Position numbers and translations under genes: made by a program. Below the pieces are notes generated by a model. That model saw only the letters and a program-made list of their open reading frames with translations, was not told the DNA's origin and made no database searches. From NCBI GenBank assembly GCA_948470475.1, contig OX419337.1:39160616-39224615 (forward strand): a DNA stretch of 64,000 nt, in the 5' to 3' direction. Source of the DNA: Galaxea fascicularis (taxonomy: Eukaryota; Cnidaria; Anthozoa; Scleractinia; Euphylliidae). Below, piece by piece: positions 38,056-53,900 of the stretch (positions are counted from its first letter, which is position 1; each line of letters begins with the position of its first letter).

Positions 38056-39836
38056 GTGGTTTATATCCCTGATATCAGTCCAAACGATTAAAAAACTTGT
38101 TGTGTCTACCTAAACTGCGACACCGACCAGAACTTTTTCATAAATTTCCGGCTATTTGTTAGATTGTGTTTGTGCTTCCAATTTTCTGTGTTTAAATACG
38201 CCCCCCCCCCCCCCCACAACCCCAACATAGTATTCTAGCTAAAGCAGTTTTCAAATAAATGCCCAACCTCGTCCCCAGGGCCATCCGCGCGGTACCCTGA
38301 TGGAGGCCGTGAAACCAAACTACTCTAACCATTCACAGCAGACGAAAACAGTCAATAACATATGGCTGGCGCAAAGCGCGGGAAAATGCGCGCGACCAAG
38401 TCGCGATTGGAGTAGTTTTGCTTCTCATTGGTTGAAAACGTGGGGCGAGGTTTGCTGGCCAATCATGGAATGAAGCAATGGAAACCAAAGCAAACGCAAT
38501 TTCATTTGGATTGGACACTCTAACGTACCTGCACCAATCATGTTAGCCCGAGACTTAAAAATGTTTGGCCTTCATCGCTGACAGTGACAGTTCATCTGCG
38601 TAGGTGTCTAGTGGTAAGTCCGGCTGCATCGCAGGCTAAAAGATGTTTGGACTTTGAGGTGAATTTAGGGTTGGTCTTACTTTTCCTTTGAAATTTTCAT
38701 TGGTTAGTTTGAATTACCTGGCAACTGTAAGATAGAGAAGGGCTCTTTAATAAAACAATCTTACAGTGCACTATTAGGAAAATTTGTTGCAGATTTATTT
38801 ATACAAGGAAAAATCGTAAATTAATTTACAAAGGCTTATATTATCTTCATAGCCATCGGGTTGTAGGCATATTTATCTTTCCCAATAATATCTGTACAAC
38901 AACCTTGAAAAAACGGGTGCAAGAATTTTTTTCTACCGGTATTACCAGATAATCACTGAAGCGTTTTGCCTTGACGTGCTAACATACTGCCATTCCTGTT
39001 GCAACTAGTTAGGGACAGTAATTAAGTCTCGCGGAAAACGTATCTCCGAAACCTCGTCCAAATCCATTTTGTTTATGAACAAATAATGATTGTACTTTTC
39101 CTCTATTACTTGTTTTCCCGTACAATATAGAATGAAGAGCGCCAAGAAAAGTTTTCCTCTTTTGAAATAAATATCTTTTAAATAGCGTAACTATGCTTTG
39201 ATGATGATATCCATTTCACATGATCCACAGAACGACTTACTCTACCTCATGCACAAAACCTAGCCCGTTCCAGGCTCTCAGATAGTGGTGGCGGGCGAAC
39301 GAGACTGAGCGATCAAAAAAATTGGGAGGGGACCTCCTCCATTTTTCACCTTGTTCTACTGGTACTATCGTGCCCCGTTTACTACCTGAACGCCAGGAAA
39401 AGGCTAAGAAAACCTGGCCAGTCAAATTTCACAGATCATTGTCTAAATACTTTGCGCATAACCGTCTGAATCTCTTTTCAAGGCTGACGAAATCTCTGGC
39501 ATACAGAAGGAATACTGGTCTAATGACCTCAATTTTTTTTCACTCACCGCCGTTTTAGAAATCTCAAATAGTTACAATTTGACTTAAATAGTTTTAGAAG
39601 AAACTCTTGGAAGAATTAGACAAAATAGTGAAAGTATGTCCACATAAGGGAAAAAAGTGTGAAAAAAAATGCTGGAAGATTTTACGTTCTCTGGAACAAT
39701 TCTAGTCTAAACGTAAGCCTGGTATACTTAACCAACAGAAGCTCTGTGTTTGACTGTGATAGAAAGAAACATAAGTTATATATAGGTAGCAACATTTTAT
39801 CCCATCTGTGACTAATACTAATGCTTTATGTTCTTG
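38056..39836. other. No gene; repeat-like sequence and a poly-C tract
   Basis: 38201-38215 is a run of 15 C. 38340-38520 (gcgcgggaaaatgcgcgcga, two ATTGGTT/CCAATCA motifs) looks like a relic of a dispersed element, but no second copy is in the window. 39230-39430 is similar in character. The rest is unassignable and includes the 3' region of cathepsin copy B. Confidence 0.35.
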
Positions 39837-42063
<2,227 letters not shown>

Positions 42064-43200
42064 GATGAACCTAGGAAACAAAAGACAGAAGCATGTTAGT
42101 GCTGGATATTACTAGATTGTAAAGGACCAGGGCAAACTATAGCGTTCTGTCAAGGCTTGCTCTGGACTGACAGTCCCATTCTGTACAGGGAATATGGCGA
42201 CAACTTAACTTGACGGACAAAGATATGTTTACTATGTTCTATACCAGGAAAATTAAATGCTCAATACATCTTGAGCAGAGAATCATTTGCTATTGGACAG
42301 CAAAAGGAGCTCCACGGAATTCAAAGAATCTGTAATCTGATCACGAGGTTGAGGCATGACGAAAAAATTAATGGTTGTACAAAGCTGTTGCTGCTGCTTT
42401 CCCTAGATTTCCTTAACACACAAACACTGGTAAAAAAAAAATGCGAAAATCATTAACAAGGGAAATGTGAACTGTAAGAATGTGCTTTCAATGAATGAGC
42501 ACGTGATGTTTTGCATACACTTTGTTTCAAGCGAGAGGGTTCCCTGTAAGACGGAAAAGTATTTTACCTTTCCTCTTTTGAACAACAATCAGTCAGAAAA
42601 AATGCTTATTAACTCAAAGACCTTGTGCGGGTGAACACAGGCGTGAGATTTTTTAAAATTAGAATCGAAAAGATTTGCATGACAGGATGTACAGAGAGGC
42701 ACGAAAACCGAACCGGAGATTTTCCAGTTGATACGAAGCTCAGATCTTGGACGTTGAAAGCAAGAAATTACAAAACAAGATCACTCCTTTTATCTACCTT
42801 ACAAACAAGCAAGCAAAAAAAATCGCCGTCATGATGAGTTATGTTAGTGCGAACACAAAATAATTCAAACTAAATACTATTTAAAATACTCAAACGTCTA
42901 ACTGTTTGTTTACAATTTTCACAATGCTGTTACGGAAAAGTGATTAAAAAAAGACGCGTAAATACATCAAGATTGCAGCATAGAGCGCAAATGCTTACCT
43001 TACAAGTTTGTTTTAAATAGAGAGAAAGCTTCCTTTACGAATTTTTCATACACAAAATTACTTCTCCGTACAAATGATCTTGGCACCGTGCTTTGAAGTG
43101 GTTTGAGTGTTATCATGCCGCCGGCTTGATCTCTACTGTTCTGTCCAGTGATTGGCTAATAACGTTTTGGCGGTATCTGATTGGTTAATTAGCTATTGCA
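42064..43200 (-). promoter_or_regulatory. 5' UTR intron and probable promoter of cathepsin copy B
   Basis: A noncoding first exon ending at 42999 (donor AAG|GTAAGC on the minus strand) would join to 42070 just before the ATG. Upstream, two CCAAT motifs on the minus strand (ATTGG at about 43150 and 43183 on the plus strand) are reasonable promoter elements. No TATA box is evident. Confidence 0.35.
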
Positions 43201-44016
43201 TCAGACAGCTGCCGAGTCACGAGACTCTCACAGGACTTGCAGGTTCTTTTCCCGCGCTTTTCATACTTTCCTTGTCATTCATCGCCATTTCTATCATTCT
43301 TTGTATTCCGTTCTCTTCCATTCTTTCGAATTCGTTTCGTTGTCGAAAGAGGAGACGGTGCGGTGATGAGCTTTTCAACGGTGGAAGTAACAAAAAATCT
43401 TCCACCAAGGGAGGCAAACTGAACAAATGATCTTGTTCAGAGAAAGATTTCAAGAAGTAAAAAGAACTATAAAAAGAAACTAGAAATTCAAACAAGCTAC
43501 AAACGAATATTGGCAGTGTGGCTTGTATCACGTTCTAAGCGAAGGTTTTTTTTATCCAGAATTAGAAAGTAAAACAGCACACGGAGTTCAGCAAGGCCTT
43601 TGTGCACGCACCACTCGCAATCAGAGCGAAATTTTGGATGGTTGCAAAAAGAAGATAACTCTTTTTTCTGTTTATTTTAATTTCTTTTTTCGTATCCGAC
43701 TTAGTTCCCAGGGCTTTTCTGTTAAAATTCTAAGGGAAATCCCTGGAAACGAGGTTGAAAGTGGGAAGTGAGCCACGCGGTAACTACGCAAGAATGAGCA
43801 AACCTCGAGCAAACCGAAAAAAAGCAGGCTTTTCATTTTGTGCCTTTAAGCCGGAGTGAAGGCGCATGTCGAAATTACTTTTCGTTCTTTAAATGTCTTC
43901 TTTCCTGTATAACCATTTGGCTTCTTCTATTCAAATTGTTCTTTTATGCATTCAGTAGAGTGCGTGATTTATGGAAAGCAAACCTTTTTTTAGTGGAGGA
44001 GGTCAGTGGAAGTATT
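43201..44016. other. No gene recognised
   Basis: A 92-codon frame at 43152-43430 has a hydrophobic stretch followed by a basic tail, but no homology I recognise and no supporting context. Confidence 0.3.
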
Positions 44017-44239
44017 AGGGAGCTTAAGCACGCGCGTTTTTGAGACGCGGACGGCAACCGGAAGTGAATATTTCGCACCCCAGGATAGCGGTCTCAACCA
44101 GACTTTTAAACGTAGGATCTCTAATAGTGAAAAGATACTTAACGATATAAATATAGTTGTGTGAAGACAAGTTAAAAGGGAAAACATCTCACTTCCGGTT
44201 GCCGTTCGCGTCTCAAAAACGCGCGTGCTTAAGCTCCCT
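44017..44239. mobile_element. MITE with about 53-bp near-perfect inverted ends
   Basis: Left AGGGAGCTTAAGCACGCGCG continuing through 'tttttgagacgcg.acggca' to 'ccggaagtga'; the right end is the inverse with one mismatch or so. It is flanked by ATT on both sides, a possible 3-bp target duplication. The interior is about 115 bp and AT-rich. The outermost bases match the T1 elements at 25033 and 58697. Confidence 0.88.
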
Positions 44240-45031
44240 ATTATTTGGGTGAATACCTACCTTTATTTAGGCCTGGCGAACTGTGTAAATCCTCCTGTAT
44301 GGATTTAGAAGATCTGGCCAACAAAATATTTGGTGTGATCTCAAAAAGGGGTTACTAAAATGTATCCTTTTTCCTGCTTTCTGTATCCCATGTCTGCCAG
44401 CCGTGACTTGTACTGATCCTCCAAAGTCAACTTCAAAATCACGCGAACGATCGTTATTCATAATATGTAACTGTGAATTTCTTTCGGTCCCTTTGTACCT
44501 TTATGCTGAACCCTGCGAAGTACAACAATCTTCGTTTTCTCAGGTTTGTTTATTCCAATAGCTGTAGGAATCCTTTTTTTTAAATGTCAGTTTGGATAGC
44601 CAGAGAGAATATTCGCGACCAACATATTTCTCACTCGAATATCCATATCTTTCTTCGTAAAAAAATAAAAATTTCAAAACCACCAAAACCGCAGGTGTCA
44701 CGTGACTTTCAAATGGCCTGCAATGAATTCCATAAACAAAACAATTTAAGAAACGGAAAAAGCTATTAATTCAGTTCTCTTATGACAGACCATTATTTCG
44801 CTCACGGTCTTCAATTTCGTGCTTTCAAAAACAGAAGAAAAGACAGCTTCGGCAACATTGTTATGATTTGGTGGAATGCCATTGATCTCTTTGATAACTC
44901 ATAAATATTTATTGACGTGCTACAAGACATGAACCGACACAGTGTCAGCTGTGTCAGTTTTCTTGTAAACGCGTGTGTGTTGTGGTAATGAGAACTCCAT
45001 TTAACGGATATCCAGAAGGGTTTTTAATGGA
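44240..45031. other. Upstream region of the tensin-like gene
   Basis: No reading frame with support. It presumably contains the promoter and 5' UTR of the gene starting at 45032. Confidence 0.3.
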
Positions 45032-48000
45032 ATGAACATAGCCAGAGTAACTTCTCTCGAAGGCTTCATTTGCCCGGCATGTCTCGTGGATTTTCCGAGC
45101 GCAGTGAAGCTTCAAGACCACTGGGTGAAATTTCATTCGCCTCAAATCTCCACCGCGCGTTCATCAAAGACTTCGAATGATTATGAGGAAATTCCAGGCG
45201 ATACTCCAACCAGTAACAATGCTCAGGTTTGTGAACTTTGTTGTATAAATCGCAAATATTTTAACGTTTAAGATAAGTTGCATACAGCGTTCCTGCCAGT
45301 TGTGTGAAGCCGTTTCGCAGCGGGTTTGGTAATCGCCTTGCCGTGTTTAAAATATTAAAATACTGACATTTGGACGGAAGCTCAGCTGAATCTGTCCAAG
45401 GCTTTCTAGCGCTGTAATGTCAGGTTATTCTACACTATGGGTAGAAGCTGAAAAACTAAATGCCTGTTGTCAATTCGCCATATTTGTAGCACGTACCTCC
45501 CTAAGTCAGTATGGGGTCTGAATTTGCCTAAACAAATCAACAAATTTTGTTCATTTCTTTAACATGACAATTGATTCTTTCGACCTTGAAGGGCTTGCTT
45601 TTCTGTCTTGTTAATTTAGAAATTAATGGTGGTGTTTATATTTTTAAGAAATTGCTTCTGGGTTTTAGAAGAACTGTTCCGACAAACGTTTTTCGTGAAA
45701 GTATTTTTCGTGTGTCATTTCGGAAATATTTTAGCCTCCACCGCAGCTGTCATGCCTCCAATACAAACCTCTGAAGTCTTTAAGCTTATATAAGTTCCTC
45801 CCGGATTCCAAGGAACTCTTTCAAAACAACATATTTGTAACGATTTTTTTTGGTCGAGTTTTCAACATCTGAGAAGAGTCAAGAGTCCTACAAAATTTCG
45901 CTTACCGATCGAATTAACCGATTTAAATTTATTGCCGTAATGTAATATTCCCATTCTTTGTATTTGACCTCTTTCCGCTGTGCTTCAGTGGAATTAACTT
46001 AACACCGAAATCACTTCAGCTTGTAAAATACCTAATTAGCATATGAATGTGAGTTATTTGTTTTGGTTTAGAAATTTAAAGGTTTTGCAGTCAAAATATG
46101 TTCAAAGAATGAGTTATTTATTGAATAGATGTTCCGAGTTGTTTGATGAAATGCTCATGTTAGCTCATGTGATAACAAAAGCCGTTGGAACCTAATCCTT
46201 TCCATAAACACACCATTTTAACTACACAATTATGTAAAAAGAGGTCATTGAAATGTGAATATATGTGATAATTAATTTCAAAAAGGAATTAATGTGATGG
46301 TTGTTCACAAATGTGTTGTTCCACAACAATAATGGGATTCCTTTTGAAATTTTAAGCCCTCCACTTCAAATGTGTCAGTTAACAACATACCGTTTGACCT
46401 GCTTTTTTGTCATGTCAGTTGTGTAGTTCTTTAAAATGGACTATCAGTCACCTTTGAAACACTGCCATACTTTTTAAATGTTCATTGAAAAATCAATCAC
46501 AGTATCATAATTATCTCCTCAGTGAGCTCCAAAAACAGTGGGCCCAATACTATTAATTTTGCTGTTTTTCGTTTCTTTGTCATGATCACAAGCTGTCTCC
46601 ACTCAGATTTGGTGACCTACGCGATGTAGGTGTGGATAGCTACTTGTGTGGTAAAATTTGAACTCTAATTTGCTGTCCATTAATGAGCTCAGCTATGGAG
46701 TTTGTTATTTATCAATTGCAATTCAGAGTGGAGTGTAGATTTAATACAGATTTTGTGATTTCATGGATTACACTGCATGTTTTCAAAAAATTGTCTGTTT
46801 AGCAAGAAAAATTTGTTTTGAGTTTGTAAGTATTGTATTGTATTGTATTGTCGTAAGTATTTGGGCTTAGGCTAAATGTACGTAATTATTGTATATATTG
46901 TATGTATTGTATATGTGTATCTGCTTTTGTTTTTATTTCTTGTGAGCTTATTATTTTATACAGTAGCCCGCCTAGAATAGCTGTGCTAACTGTGGGCCAG
47001 AAAGGTCTTTGTTAATTTAATTCGTTAAAAATAAACTCAGTGTTTTTGTTGTTGTTGTTATTTACTGCATTATGTTGTTTTATATACCAAACACTCTCCT
47101 GCAGCTATCTCTAAATGCAGAGCTCTTTTACATGCTGTGTTAAACCACAAATTTACACTTGCAGATTGCCTTTATTCCAGGTATTACCTTATTGGACCTT
47201 TGTGATGTTATGATAGTGTAATATTGCATGTTTATTTGGCTTTGTGTTTACAAATGTAGAGTTTGAATATACTGATTGAATTCCAGAATGCAAATAAATG
47301 CCATGTCCAAGTAAGCTCCATAGTTACGACTTATGATTCATCATAACATGAACTAGTCACCCCTCCTTTTTCTAATCCTCGACCTCTTCATCCTTCTACC
47401 ATTTCTCTTCATCAAATAGACCTTTTTAGAGTGTGTGTTAACACACAAAGCCAGCCTTCTTGACATTAATACTATAAATCAATATTATTTAGCCACTATG
47501 CTTCTGGGCTCAAGGCAAGGTTGTTGAAGTAATGTATGTTGGTTCCATGGATGCATCCCTGTGCTGGTCTTTTCATTTTCCCCTGTTCCTTGTCATTTGA
47601 AAGCATCTTATTACATCTGTAAACTGACATATAAACTTGATTAGGCTGCTCTTGAATCAAGCACTCTATGAACTATTGTATGAACTATTAATAGCATATG
47701 TACAGTACATAGATAGATTGAAATAAGTTACAAACTGCACTTAAAATGTGGTTTAATATGATATGCAAATATTGAATGAAATCCCTGTTTGACAGATTAG
47801 GGATTGGTTTTTTAGTCTGGTTTACACAGTGACATAAGCAAAAGCATGAGTATACACAGTGTAAACTGGGAGTAACATAAGCATAAGCACAAGAAAAAGA
47901 AATGTTTTCTATTTTCTTATGCATATGTTTAAATGCTTATGCTTATGTCAGTACGTTAACAAGTGTGTAAACCGGGCATAACCTAAGCATAAACACAGTA

Positions 48001-50867
48001 ACAGTTATGCTTCTGCTTATGCATGTGTCACTATGTAAACCAGCCTATATTAAGGATATGATTCAATTTGTATAATATTTATTTAGTATTATTATAATAT
48101 TTTTATTATTGTTTGATGTTAATGTTATTATTGTTGAGTAAAATCAATAAAATTAGTTTGTTGATTAGGGTTGTCACTAAATTTTTGGAGTTGCCAGGGA
48201 TATACAAAGAGTAGCATGGGATTCCAGTTGTGGTAAAATAGTCAACAATGCTGTCTTTGTATAAAAGGAACCAGAGATCAAACTCAAAATACCTGGGAAA
48301 AATCTGCAGCTCGCAGAATTATCAAATGAATGTTCATGATGGTTAGGCCAGGCTTGTTTTTGGCCCTCATAATAATTTATGCATGTCATCAACTATCTAT
48401 CCAAGCTGTAAAAATCACTGTCACATTCAACTTCTTTTACTATATATGAGTGGGTTATGTAAACAAAGCCCCCACTGGGTGTAAGAAGACCACTGTCTAA
48501 AAACTTATTTTCAATCCCCTAGTCACTTAATTAAGACGTGTATTTATCTGCATAAAGTGATCTCTAGTTATTGTCCTAACCTAAAGTCATACTTCAAACA
48601 AGGGGTTATGCACATGTAGCTGTCAGTAATATTTACGGATATAGTGGAAATTACAACCTTTTGACATTTTGAAGTTTATTCAAATTAGTTGTTGAACTAT
48701 GTTTGGCATTTGAAAACACATTCTTGATCTTGTTGGCTATTGGGTTTCTTATGGATAATCTTTCACTATGATATGATGATAAAATGATGCATTCATGAAC
48801 ATAATGATGTTGGTAGTGACTGGATTCTGTCCTATTGTATACTGTTGAAGCTGGCATTCACAAAAAAGACACCAGTGAAAATTCTGCAGCAGTTTGCAGG
48901 ACATCTTTTGGGTAGCTTGAAGGTAGCAATCACTTCAGTTTTTATAGCTGTGCCATTGATACATTGCATGTTCTGTAAAGAGTCTGAAGTTCACAACATT
49001 GTGTGAGGGCGTCTGCTAGTGCTGTTAGAGCATAATCAAATCAAGAAGGTCAACATGATCTTTCTTTACAAGGTGCAGCAAACTGCTAATTAGATTTTGT
49101 TTGTTTAACAAGCTTAAGACATTATGAACTCTGTTTGCTTTGTAGGTGCAGAACAGAAATCAGCGCCTGTGCAATCATGTGTTCAAATCAGACCTGTTAG
49201 CTTTACTGCAGCCATGTGGCTTTTGTGGAGAGGATATTGAGAGTGAAGGCAAGATATGCAAAGGTGACAGCTTAATTGAATTAATTTTCTTTTTGTAATT
49301 GCTCCAATTTTCCTTTGTATACAGTCTTAAATGATCACTGAAATGAACATTAATGTACATGTAATAAGCACCTGAAGTGTAAGAATATTGAGCAGTGATA
49401 CATGGCATAAGGTTGTATTAATAACACTGCCATTGAATGATATTTTGTTGGGATTGTGCTTATTCTATACCTATGACGATATAGGCAAGGAGAGGTTTTT
49501 GCATGCAATGCAGGGTTTTCAATAAGGTTTGAAATAGCGGTCTGAGCTTGCTAAAGTAAGCGGCGACCTGGTTAATTTTTTTTAATCATTTTAGTGAAAT
49601 CTAGACAAAGTAGGCGGCGGTTAGAGGTAAATTCTGACAAACTAGGCGGCGATTTTCGCCGGTTGCCGGCTTCTAATGAAACCCCTGGCAATGATAAAAG
49701 ACCCTTCTGTGTTTTTTTAACTTTCGATATTTATTGGCCTTTGTAGAACCATATTGTTGCTATTTTAGGTGCTCAATGGATTTTTGATACTTGGTTAAAA
49801 TCAAGTCAAAAAAAGATGTTGATGGATCTATTTAACCAAGAGAGAAGCAGGGAAGAAAGTAATTTGGTTTCACTTGGTAGCTCTCGACTTACATTGTGTT
49901 GCCAGCATCAGGAATTTGAATCCTGGCTGTCAGTCTGAATTTTTTCAGGCTTTCTTTCACAGCTGTCCATGAACATATCTGCCATCGTCTCACTTTGGTT
50001 ATATCTAGAAAACATTCCGACTACATTTTACAGTACCTGTATGGAAAGTGTTTGGAAACTGAAAGGGGTATGCAAGCCCGCAAATAACAGTCAGTCATCG
50101 GACAAATGTCCAGTAAATTTTATGTTTTGACCGGCATATGTCACCAAATGAAATCAAAATACGGTGATTGACAAGGGGTTTGAAGAACAGACAAGAAAAG
50201 AATGCTCTTACCGCCTCTAGTGTCCAAACCAGGAATTCCATGGATGATAACATGGTGAAGAAATATAGGAATGACGAAAAAAAATTAAAAGGCAACAAAT
50301 TTGGTCAGACAAACTGTGCAGGAATACCCTCATACAAGCCTGCAAATAACAGTCGGTCATCGGACGAATGTCCTGTAAATTTTAGGTTTTGACCGGCAAA
50401 AGCTCAGTCTGATTGGAAACAACTCTGACTGGGGATTTCTGAGCAGACTGTTCTCTTGTCCGGCCAAAACTTGACCCTGGTCTGACAAATGGCTGGCTTA
50501 TGGACAACAATTATTTGCAGGCCTGGTATGGGATTGGTCTTAGGCACCGGTATGCATAGTACCAGGGTAAATTAGAGGTGAATGTAGAATTTCCCTAGGA
50601 GCTAGAGGAGGAGGGGGGGGGGGGTCATTCCAATTTACCTTCCACTGGAGGAGTATGTATTTTATTGGCACTTGTGCCAAATTAATTTCAGGTTCTGCTT
50701 TCTTTGTAGTTTGCAGTTATCACTGTCATGACAAGTGTGCAAGGATGGTAAGTGTTCTTGCTGTCTTTGAAAATCAGCAATAAGCAGTGGGATATGATAA
50801 TTATATTGATACTGCGAGGCAGCTAATGGAACAAAGCTATCATTTAAAACAAATTTGGTTTTATCAT

Positions 50868-50900
<33 letters not shown>

Positions 50901-53900
50901 GGATCCTAAAAGCTGACATTTTGAGCCTTAGCCCTTTGTCAGAGTGAATCGAGGAATTATGGGTTGTGTGTAGTTTATACAGAGGAGATGGAACTATGCT
51001 ATTGGTGGTACATGTACATGTAACATGGCAATGCGAAAAATAGGAATACATTAGTTGTATTCCTATTTTTCACATACAGTACATGAGTACTCTCTCTTGG
51101 AGTCAGCTTTTTAAGAAGAATGTTAACTTATTGATATTATTTCTGTCTACAAAGTGTGAGAATTTTATGTTTTCTTAGGTACTGGGTCAGTTCTCAAGGC
51201 AGGGGACTGTAAACTCAGTGCAAAGGAAAACCAAGGTAAGAAGTTCTTCTTGCTACCAATTCGTGTGGTGCTCCAAAAAACTTTTATATTACCCCTCTAA
51301 TGTGAAAAACGTTTCTTGGTGTGAATCCTGCATGCTAGGTGCCTCACATGTCTGGACCTTACTGTACCTTCTATTGAAACAAAACTTTTACTTCACCCCC
51401 TCCCCCTTACCTACAGTTGGAGGGGAGGTGGGTGGGGTTTGGTTATATGTCAGCATTTCTTTTAAATCCACACAATACCTGCACTGCTTGAAGTTCTTTA
51501 AATGGAACAGGCAGTCAAGATTGAAAAAACAACAACAACAACAAAATGAAAAGAAAAAACTTGAAACAGTTTTTTAAGAAACAAGTGATTTCAATAGAAC
51601 TTGTTTGATGGCATTGCCTAATGTGGGAGCCAGTGAGGCAGGATGCGAGTCAAGCGAGTCATGCAACTCAAGGGAGACACAGTTTTTCTAAAGGACTTAA
51701 TTCCACTAGAAGAGTTTAATTTTAATAAAAAAATTAAATATAGCATCTTTCCACTTCTTTGTTTCCTTGCAGGCATTACCTGATGATGAAAATGGTAGAA
51801 AGCGATTGCCTTCATCACCAAAAAATCTTGTCACAAATATCTGTCACCATGTGCGACACAGAGTGTCAAGGTAACTCTGTCACAGAAAGGTGAAATGTTT
51901 TGTATGTGTGCCAGCATTACTAATACATTTTGGCCAGTGGAGTAACCTTTGTGACAAGAAAAATCTATTTGCACTCAATTCCTGTCTTCTGTATCCTCAA
52001 CTTGTAGAGTCATCAACAGCAAGAATTACAGGCGACTACCTTAGGGTACATAAGACAAGGAAACTGTCCCCTGCCTGTTAATTTGATATGTTCTCAAAGT
52101 CTGAGTTGCTGTCATTATCGTGGCTACTTTTACTGTAGTTGTTGCATGCATGCATGCTCTTAAACAAGCCATCACATTTACATTATTTTTTTAATTGCCT
52201 CCAATCACACAGAAACAGGGTGCGGCATGTTGATGAGAATTTTGATCTTGACCTGACATACATTACAGACAGGATAATTGGTAAGTGTTGTTTCTTGCTA
52301 TACTGCTGAAAAGCTTTTTCTAATTTGTTGTAGTTGTCATTTCCTTTTGTTATGTATGTTTCATCACTAATGTCATCAGTGACAAAAGCTCACTAAAATT
52401 TCCATTTCACTGATCATCGATATGTTGTTTTTTGTTGTAAGATGCAATCAAGTTACTGGTAATTAACCCTTTCACTCCCACTACATGTATCTTGATAAGA
52501 ATTCTCCTTACTGTCTGCCATACTTTGCTTATAATGTTAGTTCCGAAAATTTGCTGTAAATAAAATAAATAAATACCATGTTTATAGTGGAAGTGCACTT
52601 AGCTATCCAAGCTAGTTTACAGGCACTCCACTTAATTAAATCCCAAGAAACAAATAATGTAAATAAACATAACATGATAAGAATCCCAACTGGCAGGAAG
52701 CAGACCAGTTGACTATTTACAAGGATCGATTATGACTGAGGAGTTGAACCAGAACAACACCAGGATTTGAACCCGGGTCACAGCATTGAAATCCAGCACC
52801 CTAGACCACTCGGCCATCCTGCCTCCACTGCTGTGAAATCAAACAATTTCCCCTAGTTGATTATTTTCTTATTATCACCTGTCTACTTGACAAAGTAATG
52901 GTATTGTAAGGAGAAATTATGTATTGATCATTCCTGGGAGTCAAAGAGCTAGCGTGCTAACTACAAGGGGACTGTAGTGGTCCAGTAGCTGGTTATTGAT
53001 TTTTAAATGAAACTTGTGGTTTTTCTTTTCTTTCTTTCTTTCTTTCTTTCTTTCTTTTTTTTTTTGATACAGCAATGTCATTTCCAGGATCCGGGTTAGA
53101 GACTACCTATAGAAATAACCTTAGAGAAGTGGCAAAAATGCTGCAGACAAATCATCAGGACAAGTATATGGTAACCAACATGTATAGTTTGTACTTATTC
53201 CTGTTCATTATATATGTATGTACATTTTTCTTTACTGCATCACTGCATTCCACTTTTGTGTTTGGATAGCTAATAGGATTAAGTTAAGGAGCAACATTTT
53301 CATGTAGATTTTCTGTTTATTTTCAGGTTTTTAATTTATCAGAGAGAAGATATGATATATCCAAACTTAATCATCAGGTCAGTAGTCCTGCTCAACCATT
53401 TGAGCCCCCAACTGTGACCAGGTTCTAATTTCTTCCTACAGCACAAGTACTTTTTTAAACATTTAGGTCATTAGACTAAAGGAAAGGATCAGGAAAGATG
53501 ATGTTGACACAAATCTTCCCAACTAGATTGCTACAAGAAATATGTGAAGAATATTGACGAGGTTGAAAGCTTAAGTACTAGCTATATAATCTGTAAAGCA
53601 GTTTCATTTCTTGTCCTTGCAAGAAATGACCACTTACCTGTCCATTACATTTACAGTACATTCTGTGTTTGTTTGCTGGTACATGCATGACAGAATTTGG
53701 TTAATAGGCTATTAATTGTTGTGTTTTATTTATGACCAGGTGTTAGATTTTGGTTGGCCTGACCATCTTGCCCCTCCTCTAGAAAGATTATGTAGGTGAG
53801 TTTATAATAACAGAATTGCTGTTTGTGATAATTATTATTATGAAAAAGAGTTAAACACAGTGTATTGTATATATTGTTCTTACATGTACATGCTAGTTTA

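Noticed and set aside
42064..42081. Start of cathepsin copy B at the upstream in-frame ATG
   Set aside because: A splice acceptor (ttgtttcctag) lies between that ATG and 42063, so it is probably intronic; MKYFVLLAFCVV gives a normal signal peptide.
43152..43430. 92-codon frame with a hydrophobic segment and basic tail
   Set aside because: No homology recognised, no splice or transcript support, pyrimidine-rich sequence makes hydrophobic runs likely by chance.
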